Source: Variovorax paradoxus
GTDB lineage: Bacteria > Pseudomonadota > Gammaproteobacteria > Burkholderiales > Burkholderiaceae_C
Direction of reading: 5' to 3'
Assembly: GCF_030815855.1 (NCBI RefSeq)
Contig: NZ_JAUSXG010000001.1
Location: 1,612,001 to 1,676,000, forward strand
DNA: 64,000 nucleotides
The notes below the pieces were generated by a model. The model ran no database searches. It was given only the letters and a program-made list of their open reading frames with translations, and had not been told where the DNA came from. Positions 34,881-43,717 of the stretch are shown here, one piece after another. The first letter of the stretch is position 1, and every line of letters begins with the position of its first letter. Position numbers and translations under genes: made by a program.

Positions 34881-36291
34881 GGGCGGTCTCCGGGGAATTC
34901 TTCGAAAGGTTCTTGGCGGCTTTTGCAGCCTGCGCGCCGGCGATGCGGCCGAAGGCGGTGCCGATGCTCATGCCCACGCCGGCCGTATAGCCCTTGCCCA
35001 GCACGTTGCCGGCCATCATTTCGCCGGCCACGAAGAGGTTGGGGCTCGGCCGGCCACCGAAGCGCACGGCCGCGGTCTGGTCCACTTTCAGGCCCAGGTA
35101 GGTGAAGGTGATGCCGGGGCGCACCGGGTAGGCGTAGAAGGGCGCGGTGTCCAGCGGGCGCGCCCAGTGCGTCTTGGCGGGCGCGATGCCTTCGGTGTGG
35201 CAGTCGTCGAGCGCGGTGTGGTCGAAGCGGCCGACGCGGCAGGCGGCGTTGTAGTCCTGCACGGTGCGCACGAAGGTGGTTTCGTCGAGGCCGATCTTCT
35301 GTGCCAGTTCGCCGAGCGTGGCCGCCTGCGTGCCGGTGAACACGGGCGGCATGAAGCGGCCGACCGCCTTCTGGTCGATGATCGACCAGGCGATCTGCCC
35401 CGGCTGCTGCGCCACGAGCCGACCCCAGATCGCATAGCGCTTGGGCCAGAAGTCTTCGCCTTCGTCGTAGAAGCGTTGCGCGTCGCGGTTGACCACCACG
35501 CCGAGCGAGACGCAATCGATGCGCGTGCAGATGCCGCCGTCGTAGAGCGGCGCGCGCGCGTCGATGGCCACCATGTGGCCCTGCGACGGATCGCCGATGC
35601 TGTCGGCACCGGCTTCGATCATGTACTTGAGCAGCACGCCCTGGTTGAAGCGCGTGCCGCGGATCAGGAAGTTGTCGGCCGGCCATTCGCCGCGCTCGTT
35701 CTGGCCCCAGGCCTCGCGCAGCCATTCGCGGTTCGATTCGAAACCGCCCGCGGCCAGCACGCAGCTCTTTGCTTCGATGCGTTCGCCGGCTTCGGTGCGC
35801 ACCGCCACGAAGCGTTCGCCATCGAGTTCGACCGAGGCCACGGGCGTGTCGCAGCGGATCTGCACGCCGAGCCGTTCGGCGCTGCGGTAGTAGGCGTTGA
35901 CCAGCGCCTTGCCTCCACCCATGAAGAAGGCGTTGGTGCGCGCCACGTGCAACGCGCCCGAGAGCGGCGGCTGAAAGTGCACGCCGTGGCTGCGCATCCA
36001 GTCGCGGCAGCTGGAAGAGGCGCGGATCACCAGGCGCGCCAAGCGCTCGTCGGTGAGCCCGCCGGTCACCTTGAGCAGGTCTTGCCAGTACTCCTCTTCA
36101 GGGTAGGCGTCGATCAGCACGTCCTGCGGCGCGTCGTGCATGCAGCGCAGGTTGCGGGTGTGCTGCGAATTGCCGCCGCGCCATTCCTTGGGCGAGGCCT
36201 CGAGTAGCAGCACGGAGGCGCCGGCCTCGCGCGCCATCAGCGCGGCGCACAGCGCGGCATTGCCGCCGCCGACAACCAGTACGTCTATCAC
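34864..36291 (-). CDS. tcuA: FAD-dependent tricarballylate dehydrogenase TcuA
   Basis: A 475-residue flavoprotein of the fumarate reductase/succinate dehydrogenase group that oxidises tricarballylate to cis-aconitate, or a similar acid here. The FAD motif [20 protein letters not shown] is at residues 4-23, the flavin-linked GGNSQHTRN near 39, and the C-terminal FAD segment [18 protein letters not shown] near 428. The start is GTG with AAGGAGG upstream. Neighbours are tcuB and, upstream, a LysR regulator as in characterised tcu operons. A dedicated TcuC carrier gene is absent; a symporter and TctC protein occur instead. Confidence 0.92.
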   Translation of the reverse strand: MIDVLVVGGGNAALCAALMAREAGASVLLLEASPKEWRGGNSQHTRNLRCMHDAPQDVLIDAYPEEEYWQDLLKVTGGLTDERLARLVIRASSSCRDWMRSHGVHFQPPLSGALHVARTNAFFMGGGKALVNAYYRSAERLGVQIRCDTPVASVELDGERFVAVRTEAGERIEAKSCVLAAGGFESNREWLREAWGQNERGEWPADNFLIRGTRFNQGVLLKYMIEAGADSIGDPSQGHMVAIDARAPLYDGGICTRIDCVSLGVVVNRDAQRFYDEGEDFWPKRYAIWGRLVAQQPGQIAWSIIDQKAVGRFMPPVFTGTQAATLGELAQKIGLDETTFVRTVQDYNAACRVGRFDHTALDDCHTEGIAPAKTHWARPLDTAPFYAYPVRPGITFTYLGLKVDQTAAVRFGGRPSPNLFVAGEMMAGNVLGKGYTAGVGMSIGTAFGRIAGAQAAKAAKNLSKNSPETALAAAH

Positions 36292-36368
36292 TCGTGGGCC
36301 TCCTTGGAATGCAGGAGACTTTAGGCAGCGGGGCCTTCACGCGAAAGGCCGAAAGAGGCAACGGGTGT

Positions 36369-37295
36369 TCAGTTTTCGAGAAGACTGGCGCCGGTCCAGC
36401 GGCCTTCGCGCACCAGGGCGCGGGCGGTGTCGGCAAGCACCACGCGCGCCGCCAGCGCGGCGGGCGAAAGCTCGTCGTCGGAGAGGCTGACGAGCAGGTT
36501 GCGGCGGCCTACATGCGCATCGCTGATCTGCGTGAGCTGCAGGTCGTCGCGGTCGTGCCGGGCCGTGGCGGCGCCGGGCTGGATGGTGGCGCCATGGCCG
36601 GCGCGCACCGCGTCCATCAACAGCGCCAGGCCGTCCACTTCGGCAACGATGCGCGGCGCAATGCGCGCCCGCGCGAAAGCCGCCGTGAGTGTGGCGCGCA
36701 GTCCGTGGCTGCCGCTGGGAAGGATGAGCGGTACCTCGGCCAGCTGCGACAAGCGCACCTTGGTGCCGGTGGGACGTTGCGCGAGATCCGGCGACGCGAT
36801 CACGAAGAGCTTTTCCGCGAGCAGCGGCAGCACGCTCCAGCGGCGTGGCGTGTCGGTCTGGAACAGCACCGCCAGATCGAGCTGGCGCGCGTGCAGCATG
36901 GTCGTGAGGTGCCCCGAGAGCGCCTCGACCATGTGCAGCCGCACCTCGGGGTAGCGCTCCTGCATGGCGCGCATCAGCGGCACGCCGAGCACCGTGGCGG
37001 TGGTGGGCGCGAGGCCCACGCTCACATGGCCCGAGAGGCGCGCCTGCTGCGCCGCGCGCACGGCGTCGTCGGCATGCCGCAGCGTGAGTTGCGCCTGGTG
37101 CAGAAAGGCCAAGCCGGCATCGGTCGGCGTCACGCCGGTCGAGCTACGCTGCAAGAGCCGCGTCGAAAGCTCGCCTTCGAGCCGGCTGATCTGCTGGCTC
37201 AGCGCCGACGTGACCACGCCCAACTCGACGGCCGCGCGGCCCATGCTGCGGAGTTCGCAGACCTTGACGAAGTAGCGCAGTTGCCTCAGTTCCAT
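36369..37295 (-). CDS. LysR-family regulator (TcuR-like)
   Basis: A 308-residue LysR regulator. The helix-turn-helix occupies residues 1-60 (MELRQLRYFVKVCELRSMGR, ALSQQISRLEGELSTRLLQR), followed by the effector domain (VSVGLAPTTATVLGVPLMRA). It lies just upstream of tcuA on the same strand, so it likely controls tcuAB in response to the substrate. The name TcuR is by position only. Confidence 0.85.
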   Translation of the reverse strand: MELRQLRYFVKVCELRSMGRAAVELGVVTSALSQQISRLEGELSTRLLQRSSTGVTPTDAGLAFLHQAQLTLRHADDAVRAAQQARLSGHVSVGLAPTTATVLGVPLMRAMQERYPEVRLHMVEALSGHLTTMLHARQLDLAVLFQTDTPRRWSVLPLLAEKLFVIASPDLAQRPTGTKVRLSQLAEVPLILPSGSHGLRATLTAAFARARIAPRIVAEVDGLALLMDAVRAGHGATIQPGAATARHDRDDLQLTQISDAHVGRRNLLVSLSDDELSPAALAARVVLADTARALVREGRWTGASLLEN

Positions 37296-37302
37296 GCCCG
37301 CA

Positions 37303-38181
37303 TCATCGCGCAGGCATGGCCGCCGGTTGCCGCTTGCGCAGCAGCAACCAGCCGAACAGCGGGGCCGTGATGTACATCACCACCGAATAGATCGCGGCCG
37401 GCAGCGCGAGCTGAAAGCTGCCCAGCACGCTCACCGCGATGAAGATGGCCAGCGTGGAGTTGTGGATGCCGATCTCGTAACTGATAGCCGTGGCCAGCGG
37501 CTTGTCCAGGCCCGCGGCTCTGCTCAGGTAGTAGCCCGCGAGCAGGCTCAAGAGGTTGAACAGCAGTACCGGCAGTCCGATTTCGGCGAAGGTCGCTGTG
37601 ATGGTCTTCCATTCGTTCGCAATGGCGAGCACGATGACCACCGCAAGCACCACGGCGCTGAAGATCTTGGTCGGCTTTTCCATGCGCGCCGCGAAGCCGG
37701 GCTTGCGCGAGGCCACGAACATGCCGATGACCACCGGCACCAGCACGATGGCAATCACCTCCACCAGCTTGCGCGTCTGCAGCGGCACCACCTGGCCGCC
37801 TTGCGCAAAATGCCCGATGGCCCAATTGGCGATGAGCGGCAACGTGACGATCGACAGCAGCGTGTTCACGGCCGTGAGCGAGATGTTCATGGCCACGTTG
37901 CCGCCGAACAGGTGCGAGAACAGGTTCGCCGAAATGCCGCCCGGCGAAGCCGCGAGCAGCATGAGCCCGATGGCGAACACCGGCGACAGCCCGAAGCCCA
38001 CGATGATGGCGTAGCAGGCCAGCGGAAGGCCGACGACCTGCAGCGTGAGCGCAATGGTCACCGCCTTGGGGTGCTTGAAAAGCCGCCGGAAGTCGTCCAG
38101 CGAGAGCGAAAGCCCGAGCCCGAACATCACCAGCGCCAGTGCGCCGAACAGAAAGCGGGTCACGATGAGCGTAGCGTCCAT
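37303..38181 (-). CDS. Bile acid:sodium symporter family transporter
   Basis: A 292-residue membrane protein with about nine to ten hydrophobic segments and the family signature LLAASPGGISANLFSHLFGGN near residue 76 and SYEIGIHNSTLAIFIAV near residue 235. These proteins move organic acids with sodium. It starts with GAGGAG upstream. It ends eight bases before the LysR gene, and a class II aldolase gene lies upstream, so it is probably the importer for this catabolic cluster. Confidence 0.9.
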   Translation of the reverse strand: MDATLIVTRFLFGALALVMFGLGLSLSLDDFRRLFKHPKAVTIALTLQVVGLPLACYAIIVGFGLSPVFAIGLMLLAASPGGISANLFSHLFGGNVAMNISLTAVNTLLSIVTLPLIANWAIGHFAQGGQVVPLQTRKLVEVIAIVLVPVVIGMFVASRKPGFAARMEKPTKIFSAVVLAVVIVLAIANEWKTITATFAEIGLPVLLFNLLSLLAGYYLSRAAGLDKPLATAISYEIGIHNSTLAIFIAVSVLGSFQLALPAAIYSVVMYITAPLFGWLLLRKRQPAAMPAR

Positions 38182-38280
38182 GCCTTGTTGTCTCCTCTTT
38201 GTGCTTCTTCTAAAAAAATGGCTGCCGGCACCTGTCGCGCAGGCACCGGCAGCCGTGCAAACCGGAATCGGCGCGTGTTC

Positions 38281-39048
38281 TTATTGCTTGTAGCTGTCGT
38301 CGATGCGGTCGAGCTTGCGGATCAGCGACGGCCAGACGAACTGCCCGCCCAGGCCGCCTGTCTGGACCTTCATCGCCTGGCCCACGCCTTCGACGATTTT
38401 CGGGTTCACCTGCGTGAGTTCGCTGCCGCCCGACTGCGCCGCAATCTGGATCTGGCAGGTGTTCTCGAAGGTGTACATCGAAAGGAAGGCGTCTGCAATG
38501 GTCTTGCCGCAGGTCAAGAGGCCGTGGTTGCGCAGCATCAGGAAGTTGGCGTGGCCCATGTCGGCCTGCAGGCGCGGCTTTTCGTCGTCGCGGAAGGCCA
38601 CGCCTTCGTAGTCGTGGTAAGCCAGCGAGGCCAGCACGAAGGTCGATTGCTGGCTGATGGGCAGCACGCCATTTTTCTGCGCGCTCACGGCGATGCCGGC
38701 CCTGGTATGGGTGTGCAGCACGCACTGGATGTCTTCGCGCGCGGCATGCACGGCGCTGTGGATCACGAAGCCGGCCGGGTTCACGGGGTAGGGCGAGTCG
38801 ATCATCTTGTTGCACTGCTGGTCGACCTTGACCAGGCTCGACGCGGTGATCTCGTCGAACATCAGGCCGTAGGGGTTGATCAGGAAGTGGTGCTCGGGGC
38901 CGGGAATGCGCGCGCTGATGTGCGTGAACACCAGGTCGCTCCATCCGTAGAGCGCTACGAGGCGATAGCAGGCTGCGAGGTCGATGCGCAGTTGCCACTC
39001 TTCGGCGGAGACGAGTTTCTGAATTTCGGATTGGGAGTTGGCGTTCAT
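38281..39048 (-). CDS. Class II aldolase/adducin family protein (second copy)
   Basis: A 255-residue paralogue of the protein at 32830-33618. It keeps the metal-site residues (CVLHTHTRAGIAVS, LRNHGLLTCG) and shares DLAACYRLVALYGWSDLVF and INPYGLMFDEITASSLVKVD. AAAGGAAA precedes the start. It follows the HD-domain gene by 23 bases, indicating an operon. Two diverged copies in one cluster suggest different steps or substrates. Confidence 0.9.
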   Translation of the reverse strand: MNANSQSEIQKLVSAEEWQLRIDLAACYRLVALYGWSDLVFTHISARIPGPEHHFLINPYGLMFDEITASSLVKVDQQCNKMIDSPYPVNPAGFVIHSAVHAAREDIQCVLHTHTRAGIAVSAQKNGVLPISQQSTFVLASLAYHDYEGVAFRDDEKPRLQADMGHANFLMLRNHGLLTCGKTIADAFLSMYTFENTCQIQIAAQSGGSELTQVNPKIVEGVGQAMKVQTGGLGGQFVWPSLIRKLDRIDDSYKQ

Positions 39049-39071
39049 GGTGGTGTTTCCTTTGTCTGGGG

Positions 39072-39662
39072 TCAGGCGGTGGCCGGTTCTTTCAGCACCG
39101 TCTTGTAGATGCTGTGCTTGGGTTGCGCCATCAGACGACGCAGCATGGGCTCGAATTCGCTGATCGGCAAGGTCTCGGCTTTCGGGTCGAAGGCGGGGTT
39201 GTCGTAGAGCGCGCAGAACTCGGCCGTGCGCTCGTAGTGCGGGTGGTCCTTGAAGTTGTCGCGCATGTCGCGGTCCAGCCCGATGTGGTGAAAGAAGTAG
39301 TGGCCCTGGAAGATGCCATGGTGCTGCACCATCCAGTGGTTGGCCTCGCTCACGAAGGGCTTGAGGATGGCGGCCGCGATGTCGGGATGGTTGAAGCTGC
39401 CGAGCGTGTCGCCGATGTCGTGCAAGAGCGCGCACACCACGTATTCCTCGTCGCGGCCGTCGCGCAGGGCCCGGGTGGCGGTCTGCAGCGAGTGGGTGTA
39501 GCGGTCGACCGGAAAGCCGCCGTAGTCGCCTTCGAGAATCTGCAGGTGCCTGACCACGCGCGCGGGCAGGCCGCCCGTGAACTGCATGAACTCGCCGCCG
39601 ATCAGTTGCCAGTCTTCGCGCGTGCTCTCCTGCATGCTCTTGAAACTTGCCCGTTCGCTCAT
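39072..39662 (-). CDS. HD-domain protein
   Basis: A 196-residue metal-dependent HD-fold protein. The visible ligands are H57 (YTHSLQTATRA), H81-D82 (LLHDIGDTLG), H92 and H114/H115 (WMVQHHGIF), with a late LYDNPAFD that could supply the last aspartate. The pattern resembles the small HD-domain diiron oxygenases (PhnZ/inositol-oxygenase-like) as well as HD phosphohydrolases. It is the first gene of the minus-strand run and sits beside the second class II aldolase, which hints at a catabolic rather than nucleotide role. That is inference. Confidence 0.8.
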   Translation of the reverse strand: MSERASFKSMQESTREDWQLIGGEFMQFTGGLPARVVRHLQILEGDYGGFPVDRYTHSLQTATRALRDGRDEEYVVCALLHDIGDTLGSFNHPDIAAAILKPFVSEANHWMVQHHGIFQGHYFFHHIGLDRDMRDNFKDHPHYERTAEFCALYDNPAFDPKAETLPISEFEPMLRRLMAQPKHSIYKTVLKEPATA

Positions 39663-39724
39663 CGTATTTGTCTCCGTGTTCCTGGGGGATGGCGGCCACT
39701 GTAGACCCGGGCTTGACGTTCAAC

Positions 39725-39740
39725 TGTCAAGAATTTGACA
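39725..39740. promoter_or_regulatory. Candidate Crp/Fnr-type operator
   Basis: TGTCAA-GAAT-TTGACA is an inverted repeat with perfect six-base arms, the spacing of Crp/Fnr-family sites. It abuts the start codon of the Crp/Fnr gene. On the other strand its left arm reads TTGACA, a perfect -35 for the divergent HD-domain operon (possible -10 TCTACA 19 bases on). Binding could repress both directions. Confidence 0.6.
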
Positions 39741-40484
39741 ATGCAGGGCTCTGGTAAACCCCCGATGCCGCTGCCCAAACCGCGTCTTTCCGCCTCCCAT
39801 CGCGCTGCGATGGAGCGCAACCCATGGTTCATGAGCATGCCGCGGGCACAGCGCGAAGCACTGCTGGGGGCGGGCGAACTCATCCATGTCCGGCGCGGCG
39901 CGATGATGTTTCGCCAGGGCGACCCGATCCATGCCGCGGGCGGCGGCTTCTACGGCCTGCTGGCCGGCACGATCAAGATCTCGTCGCTGCGGCAAGACGG
40001 GCGCGAGGCCATCCTCGCGGTGCTCGAACCCGGCAACTGGTTCGGCGAGATCACGCTGATCGACGGCTCGCCGCGCACGCACGACGCCACCGCGCTCGAG
40101 GCCCTGGACGTGCTCGTGGTGCCGCCCGAGGCGTTTGCCCAGCAGATGCGCGACGTGGTCTTTGCCAACGCCATTGCCGCCATGTTGGCCGCGCGGGTGC
40201 GCATGCTCTACGGCCTGACCGAAGATGCCACGCTGCGCAGCCTGCGCGCACGCGTGGCGCACCGCCTGCTGGTGCTGGCGCGCGGCGATGCCACCCAGTC
40301 GGTGCACTTGCGCCGCACGCTGATGCTGCCGCAGGAAGCGCTGGCCATGATGCTCGGCGTGACGCGCCAGACGCTCTCGAAAGAGCTCAATGCGCTGGCG
40401 GGCGAGGGCGTGATTGGGCTGGGCTACGGGCGCATCGAGCTGCTGTCGCTCGATGCGCTGCAGGCGCTGGTCAGCAGCGGATAG
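39741..40484 (+). CDS. Crp/Fnr-family transcriptional regulator
   Basis: A 247-residue regulator. The cyclic-nucleotide-binding-like domain covers about residues 25-150 (GELIHVRRGAMMFRQGDPIH, LEPGNWFGEITLIDGSPRTH) and the C-terminal helix-turn-helix about 165-235 (LPQEALAMMLGVTRQTLSKE). No N-terminal cysteine cluster is present, so it is not an oxygen-sensing FNR. It is divergent from the HD/aldolase operon and a palindrome lies at its start. An ATG at 39765 is an alternative start that would leave the palindrome upstream of the coding region. Confidence 0.88.
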   Translation: MQGSGKPPMPLPKPRLSASHRAAMERNPWFMSMPRAQREALLGAGELIHVRRGAMMFRQGDPIHAAGGGFYGLLAGTIKISSLRQDGREAILAVLEPGNWFGEITLIDGSPRTHDATALEALDVLVVPPEAFAQQMRDVVFANAIAAMLAARVRMLYGLTEDATLRSLRARVAHRLLVLARGDATQSVHLRRTLMLPQEALAMMLGVTRQTLSKELNALAGEGVIGLGYGRIELLSLDALQALVSSG

Positions 40485-40494
40485 TTCAGCGCAT

Positions 40495-41655
40495 TCAGCG
40501 CAACACCCGCCCGTCGGCCGAGATGCTGATCAGGTCGATGTTTCTCGACGGGTCGCGCAAACCGGGGCGCAGGTTGACGCGGAAGCCGCCCACGTCGTAG
40601 TCGGTCATCGCGGTCATCACGCGCTGCAGGCTCGCGGTGGTGAAGCCGCGGCCCGCGCGGCGCACCGCTTCGCCCACGACCTTGGCCGCGATGAAACCTT
40701 CGAGGCCTTCGTACGACGGCGTCTGGTCGGAGTTGTCGACGGCGGCGCGGTATTCCTTGACGATGGGAATGGCCGAGGGCCGGGGCGACGGCACCACCTG
40801 CGAGATCACGATGCCGCCGATGTCCTTGCCGAGCTCGGCATAGAGCGGGTCGATGCCCACGATCGAGAAGGCCATGAAGCTGCCGGTGTAGCCACTCTTG
40901 CGCAGCTTGCGGATCGCGTTGGCCGTGGTGCCCGAGAGCGACACCAGCACGATGGCCTGCGGCGTTTGCTGCTGCACCGTCTTCAGCGCCGCGTCGAGCT
41001 TGTCGCCACCGGCGGGAACCAGGGCGGTGGCCACCAGCGCGGGGACCTTGAGTTCGGCGATGGCCTGCTGCACGGCGGCCAGGCCGGCGCGCCCCATGGC
41101 GTCGTCGTCACCTACCAGCGCGATGCGCGTCTGCCCCACGGTCGCGCACTGGCGCACGATCTTCAGGGCCTCGTCGATCATGCCGGGGCGCACGTGAAAC
41201 ACGTTCGGGTGGGCCGCCTCGCGCAGCGAGTCGGAAGCGGCGAAAGGCGCGAACAGCAGGTTGCCCTGCTGCGCGGCCACGGCCGCTCCGGCATCGCTGC
41301 TCGCGGTGCCCACGAAGCCGAACAGCATGTCGGCCTTGTCGGCGCCGAGCAGGGTGCGGGCATTGGCGGTGGCACGGGCGGCGTCGTAGCCGTCGTCGAG
41401 CTGCAGCAGCTTGAGCTGGAGGCCGCTGGCCGCATTGCGCTCGTTGAAGTCGCTCACGGCCAGCCGGCTCCCGGCCGCGAAGGCCAGGCCGATTTCGCCG
41501 GCCGCGCCGGTCAGTGGGACCGACTGGCCCAGCAGCACGACCCGGGCGCCCGCGGCCGCCTTGGTGGATTGCGAGAGAGCCGGAAGAGAAACGCCGCTGC
41601 CCAGCAGCAGTGCGCCGCACGCCTTGCCCAGTAGGGTTCTTCGAGAGCTGTTCAT
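40495..41655 (-). CDS. Leu/Ile/Val-type ABC substrate-binding protein (orphan)
   Basis: A 386-residue Peripla_BP_6 protein. An Arg-led signal peptide (MNSSRRTLLGKACGALLLGS) precedes the family opening VVLLGQSVPLTGAAGEIGLA, then FGFVGTASSDAGAAVA, FHVRPGMIDEAL and YEGLEGFIAAKVVGEAVRRA near the end. No permease or ATPase is adjacent, so the transporter partner is elsewhere or it has a sensory role. It is convergent with the Crp/Fnr gene. Confidence 0.88.
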   Translation of the reverse strand: MNSSRRTLLGKACGALLLGSGVSLPALSQSTKAAAGARVVLLGQSVPLTGAAGEIGLAFAAGSRLAVSDFNERNAASGLQLKLLQLDDGYDAARATANARTLLGADKADMLFGFVGTASSDAGAAVAAQQGNLLFAPFAASDSLREAAHPNVFHVRPGMIDEALKIVRQCATVGQTRIALVGDDDAMGRAGLAAVQQAIAELKVPALVATALVPAGGDKLDAALKTVQQQTPQAIVLVSLSGTTANAIRKLRKSGYTGSFMAFSIVGIDPLYAELGKDIGGIVISQVVPSPRPSAIPIVKEYRAAVDNSDQTPSYEGLEGFIAAKVVGEAVRRAGRGFTTASLQRVMTAMTDYDVGGFRVNLRPGLRDPSRNIDLISISADGRVLR

Positions 41656-41844
41656 ATGCCACCCCTTTGTTCACATTAGTAAAAAAGTGTAGCAATTTCG
41701 GTGCCCGCAGGGAAGAGAAACCCGAACGCCTGGAAGCCAGGTGCGGAACGCAACCGGAACGAAGCTCCAGCGAATCGCTGACGCTTGCCTTCGCGGTTCG
41801 CTGATGGGACGGGCGCATCCGAACCGCATTGCGGCCGCTGGCCC

Positions 41845-42810
41845 TCAGTCTCCCTTGATACCTTGCACGCGGATCAACTCCGCCCAGCGTGTGTATTCGC
41901 TGCGAATCAGGCGGCCGAGCACGTCGGGCGCGCCGCCCGCCGGGGTGATGCCCATGGCGACCATCCTGTCGCGCACCGCCGGTTGATTCAGCGCGCTGTT
42001 GAATGCGGTGTTGAGTCGCCGGATCGCCGGCTCAGGCGTGCCCGCCGGGGCCGCGAAGGCGTACCACGGCTCGATGACGAAGCCGGCAAAACCCAGTTCT
42101 TCCATCGTCGGAACGTCCGGCAGGTTGACCGAGCGCGTCTTGCCCGTCACCGCCAGCGCACGCACCTTGCCCTGCTTGATGAAGGGCAGGATGGAAGGCT
42201 CGTTGTCGAAGAACACCGGGACCTGGCCGCCGATGAGGTCGGTGATGGCAGGCCCCGATCCCTTGTAGGGCACATGGGTCATCTCGATGCCCGCCATCTT
42301 CTTGAGCAGCTCGGCGGCGAGGTGGTTGGACGCGCCCACGCCCGAAGACGCGTAGGCCAGGGGCTGGCGCCTGGCCCGGTCTACCAGGTCCTTCACGCTG
42401 CGGATGCCCGCTTCGTTGTTGACGGCGAGCACATTGATCGATGCGCCCAGCAGGATCACCGGCGCCATGTCCTTGAACAGGTCGTAGCCGACGTTCTTGT
42501 ACAGGCTCGAATTGATGGCGCAGCTGCCGATGCTGCACTGGACCAGCGTGTAGCCGTCGGCCCGCGCCTTCAGCGCCGACGCCGTTCCCACGCTGCCGGC
42601 GGCTCCGGCACGGTTATCGACGATGACGGGCTGCCCCAGCTCCGCTGAGACCGCATTGGCAAGCAGGCGCCCGACCACGTCGGCGCTGCCACCGGGTGGA
42701 ACCGGGATGACCAGCTTCACCGGGTGGGCTGGATAAGTCTGTGCGGCAACAGGCCAGCCCGCAGCAGCGGCGAGGCCGAACAGAAGGGCGGCGAAGAAGC
42801 GGCGTTCCAT
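41845..42810 (-). CDS. TctC/Bug family binding protein in sugar-acid operon
   Basis: A 321-residue periplasmic receptor with a signal peptide (MERRFFAALLFGLAAAAGWP, then VAAQ) and the family blocks YPAHPVKLVIPVPPGGSADV, ELGQPVIVDNRAGAAGSVG and HVPYKGSGPAITDLIGGQVP. No tctA/tctB genes are present. It is the last gene of an eight-gene operon that already contains a complete ABC importer, so it either adds substrate range or is a sensor. Its start is next to the stop of the DapA-family gene. Confidence 0.92.
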   Translation of the reverse strand: MERRFFAALLFGLAAAAGWPVAAQTYPAHPVKLVIPVPPGGSADVVGRLLANAVSAELGQPVIVDNRAGAAGSVGTASALKARADGYTLVQCSIGSCAINSSLYKNVGYDLFKDMAPVILLGASINVLAVNNEAGIRSVKDLVDRARRQPLAYASSGVGASNHLAAELLKKMAGIEMTHVPYKGSGPAITDLIGGQVPVFFDNEPSILPFIKQGKVRALAVTGKTRSVNLPDVPTMEELGFAGFVIEPWYAFAAPAGTPEPAIRRLNTAFNSALNQPAVRDRMVAMGITPAGGAPDVLGRLIRSEYTRWAELIRVQGIKGD

Positions 42811-42811
42811 G

Positions 42812-43717
42812 CTATTTCCAGCCGTCGACCAGCCGCTTGAGTTGCGCCAGGTCCGCTTCCGGCAGCGGCCAGGTGCTGGGCGGCCGGGCCGCGCCGCAGT
42901 CTCGCCCGGCGTATTGCAGCGCCGCTTTCACCACGCTCACGTTCGAGCCGTTGCGCTCATGCGTGCGCAATTCCTCGAAGGCCGCGATGCCGCCGATCAA
43001 TTCCATCGCCAGCTGGTGGTCCCCCTTCGCCAGCGCGGCGTGGATGCGCACGGACAGGTCGGGCCGCACGTTGATCAGCCCCGAGGTGAAGCCGCGGGCG
43101 CCCACCGCATACATCGGCGGGGCCCAGGGCTCGGCCAGTCCGCACACCCAGGCCAGGCCGCGATCGGCGACCTGCGCCATGGCCTGCACCAGGCGCAAGG
43201 GCGTGGGCGACGCCCATTTCACGCCGATGACCTGCGGAATTCGGCACAGGGCTTCGATCACCGGCAGGCCGATCGCGTCGTCGCGCAGATAGAGCACGAC
43301 GGGCAGGCCGTCCGCCGCGTCGGCAACCCGGCGCACATACGTGACCACGCCGCTGGGCGCGACGAAGGGGTCGGTCAGCTGATGCACCATCAGGGCGGCG
43401 GCACCTGCCTTGCGCGAGGCGCGCGCCAGGGCGCAGGCGTCGTGGACGCTGCGCCCCACGCCACCCAGCAAGGGCACGCGGCCACGGACATGTTCCGCCG
43501 CCGCATGCACCATGCGCTCGGCCTCCGCCATGGTCAGGCCGAAGAACTCGCTGGTGTTGCCGTTGGCCACCAGCACATGGACGCCGGCCTCGATGGCGCG
43601 GTCGACGACGGGCCCCAGGCGGTCGGGCGCGATGCGGTCCGCATCGTCGAAGGGCGTCACCAGGATGCCCGAGATGCCGTCCAGGGCGGTCCTGAGGGGA
43701 GTTTTCGGTTCAGTCAT
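42812..43717 (-). CDS. DapA-family lyase/dehydratase
   Basis: A 301-residue class I aldolase of the dihydrodipicolinate synthase family. The Schiff-base lysine is K167 (IGVKWASPTP) and the supporting tyrosine Y143 (VVLYLRDD). The GNTSEFFGLT segment near residue 53 replaces the GTTGE motif of true DapA and resembles 5-dehydro-4-deoxyglucarate dehydratase. In this operon it probably acts on the 2-keto-3-deoxy acid made by the enolase-superfamily enzyme. It overlaps the epimerase gene by eight bases. Confidence 0.85.
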   Translation of the reverse strand: MTEPKTPLRTALDGISGILVTPFDDADRIAPDRLGPVVDRAIEAGVHVLVANGNTSEFFGLTMAEAERMVHAAAEHVRGRVPLLGGVGRSVHDACALARASRKAGAAALMVHQLTDPFVAPSGVVTYVRRVADAADGLPVVLYLRDDAIGLPVIEALCRIPQVIGVKWASPTPLRLVQAMAQVADRGLAWVCGLAEPWAPPMYAVGARGFTSGLINVRPDLSVRIHAALAKGDHQLAMELIGGIAAFEELRTHERNGSNVSVVKAALQYAGRDCGAARPPSTWPLPEADLAQLKRLVDGWK

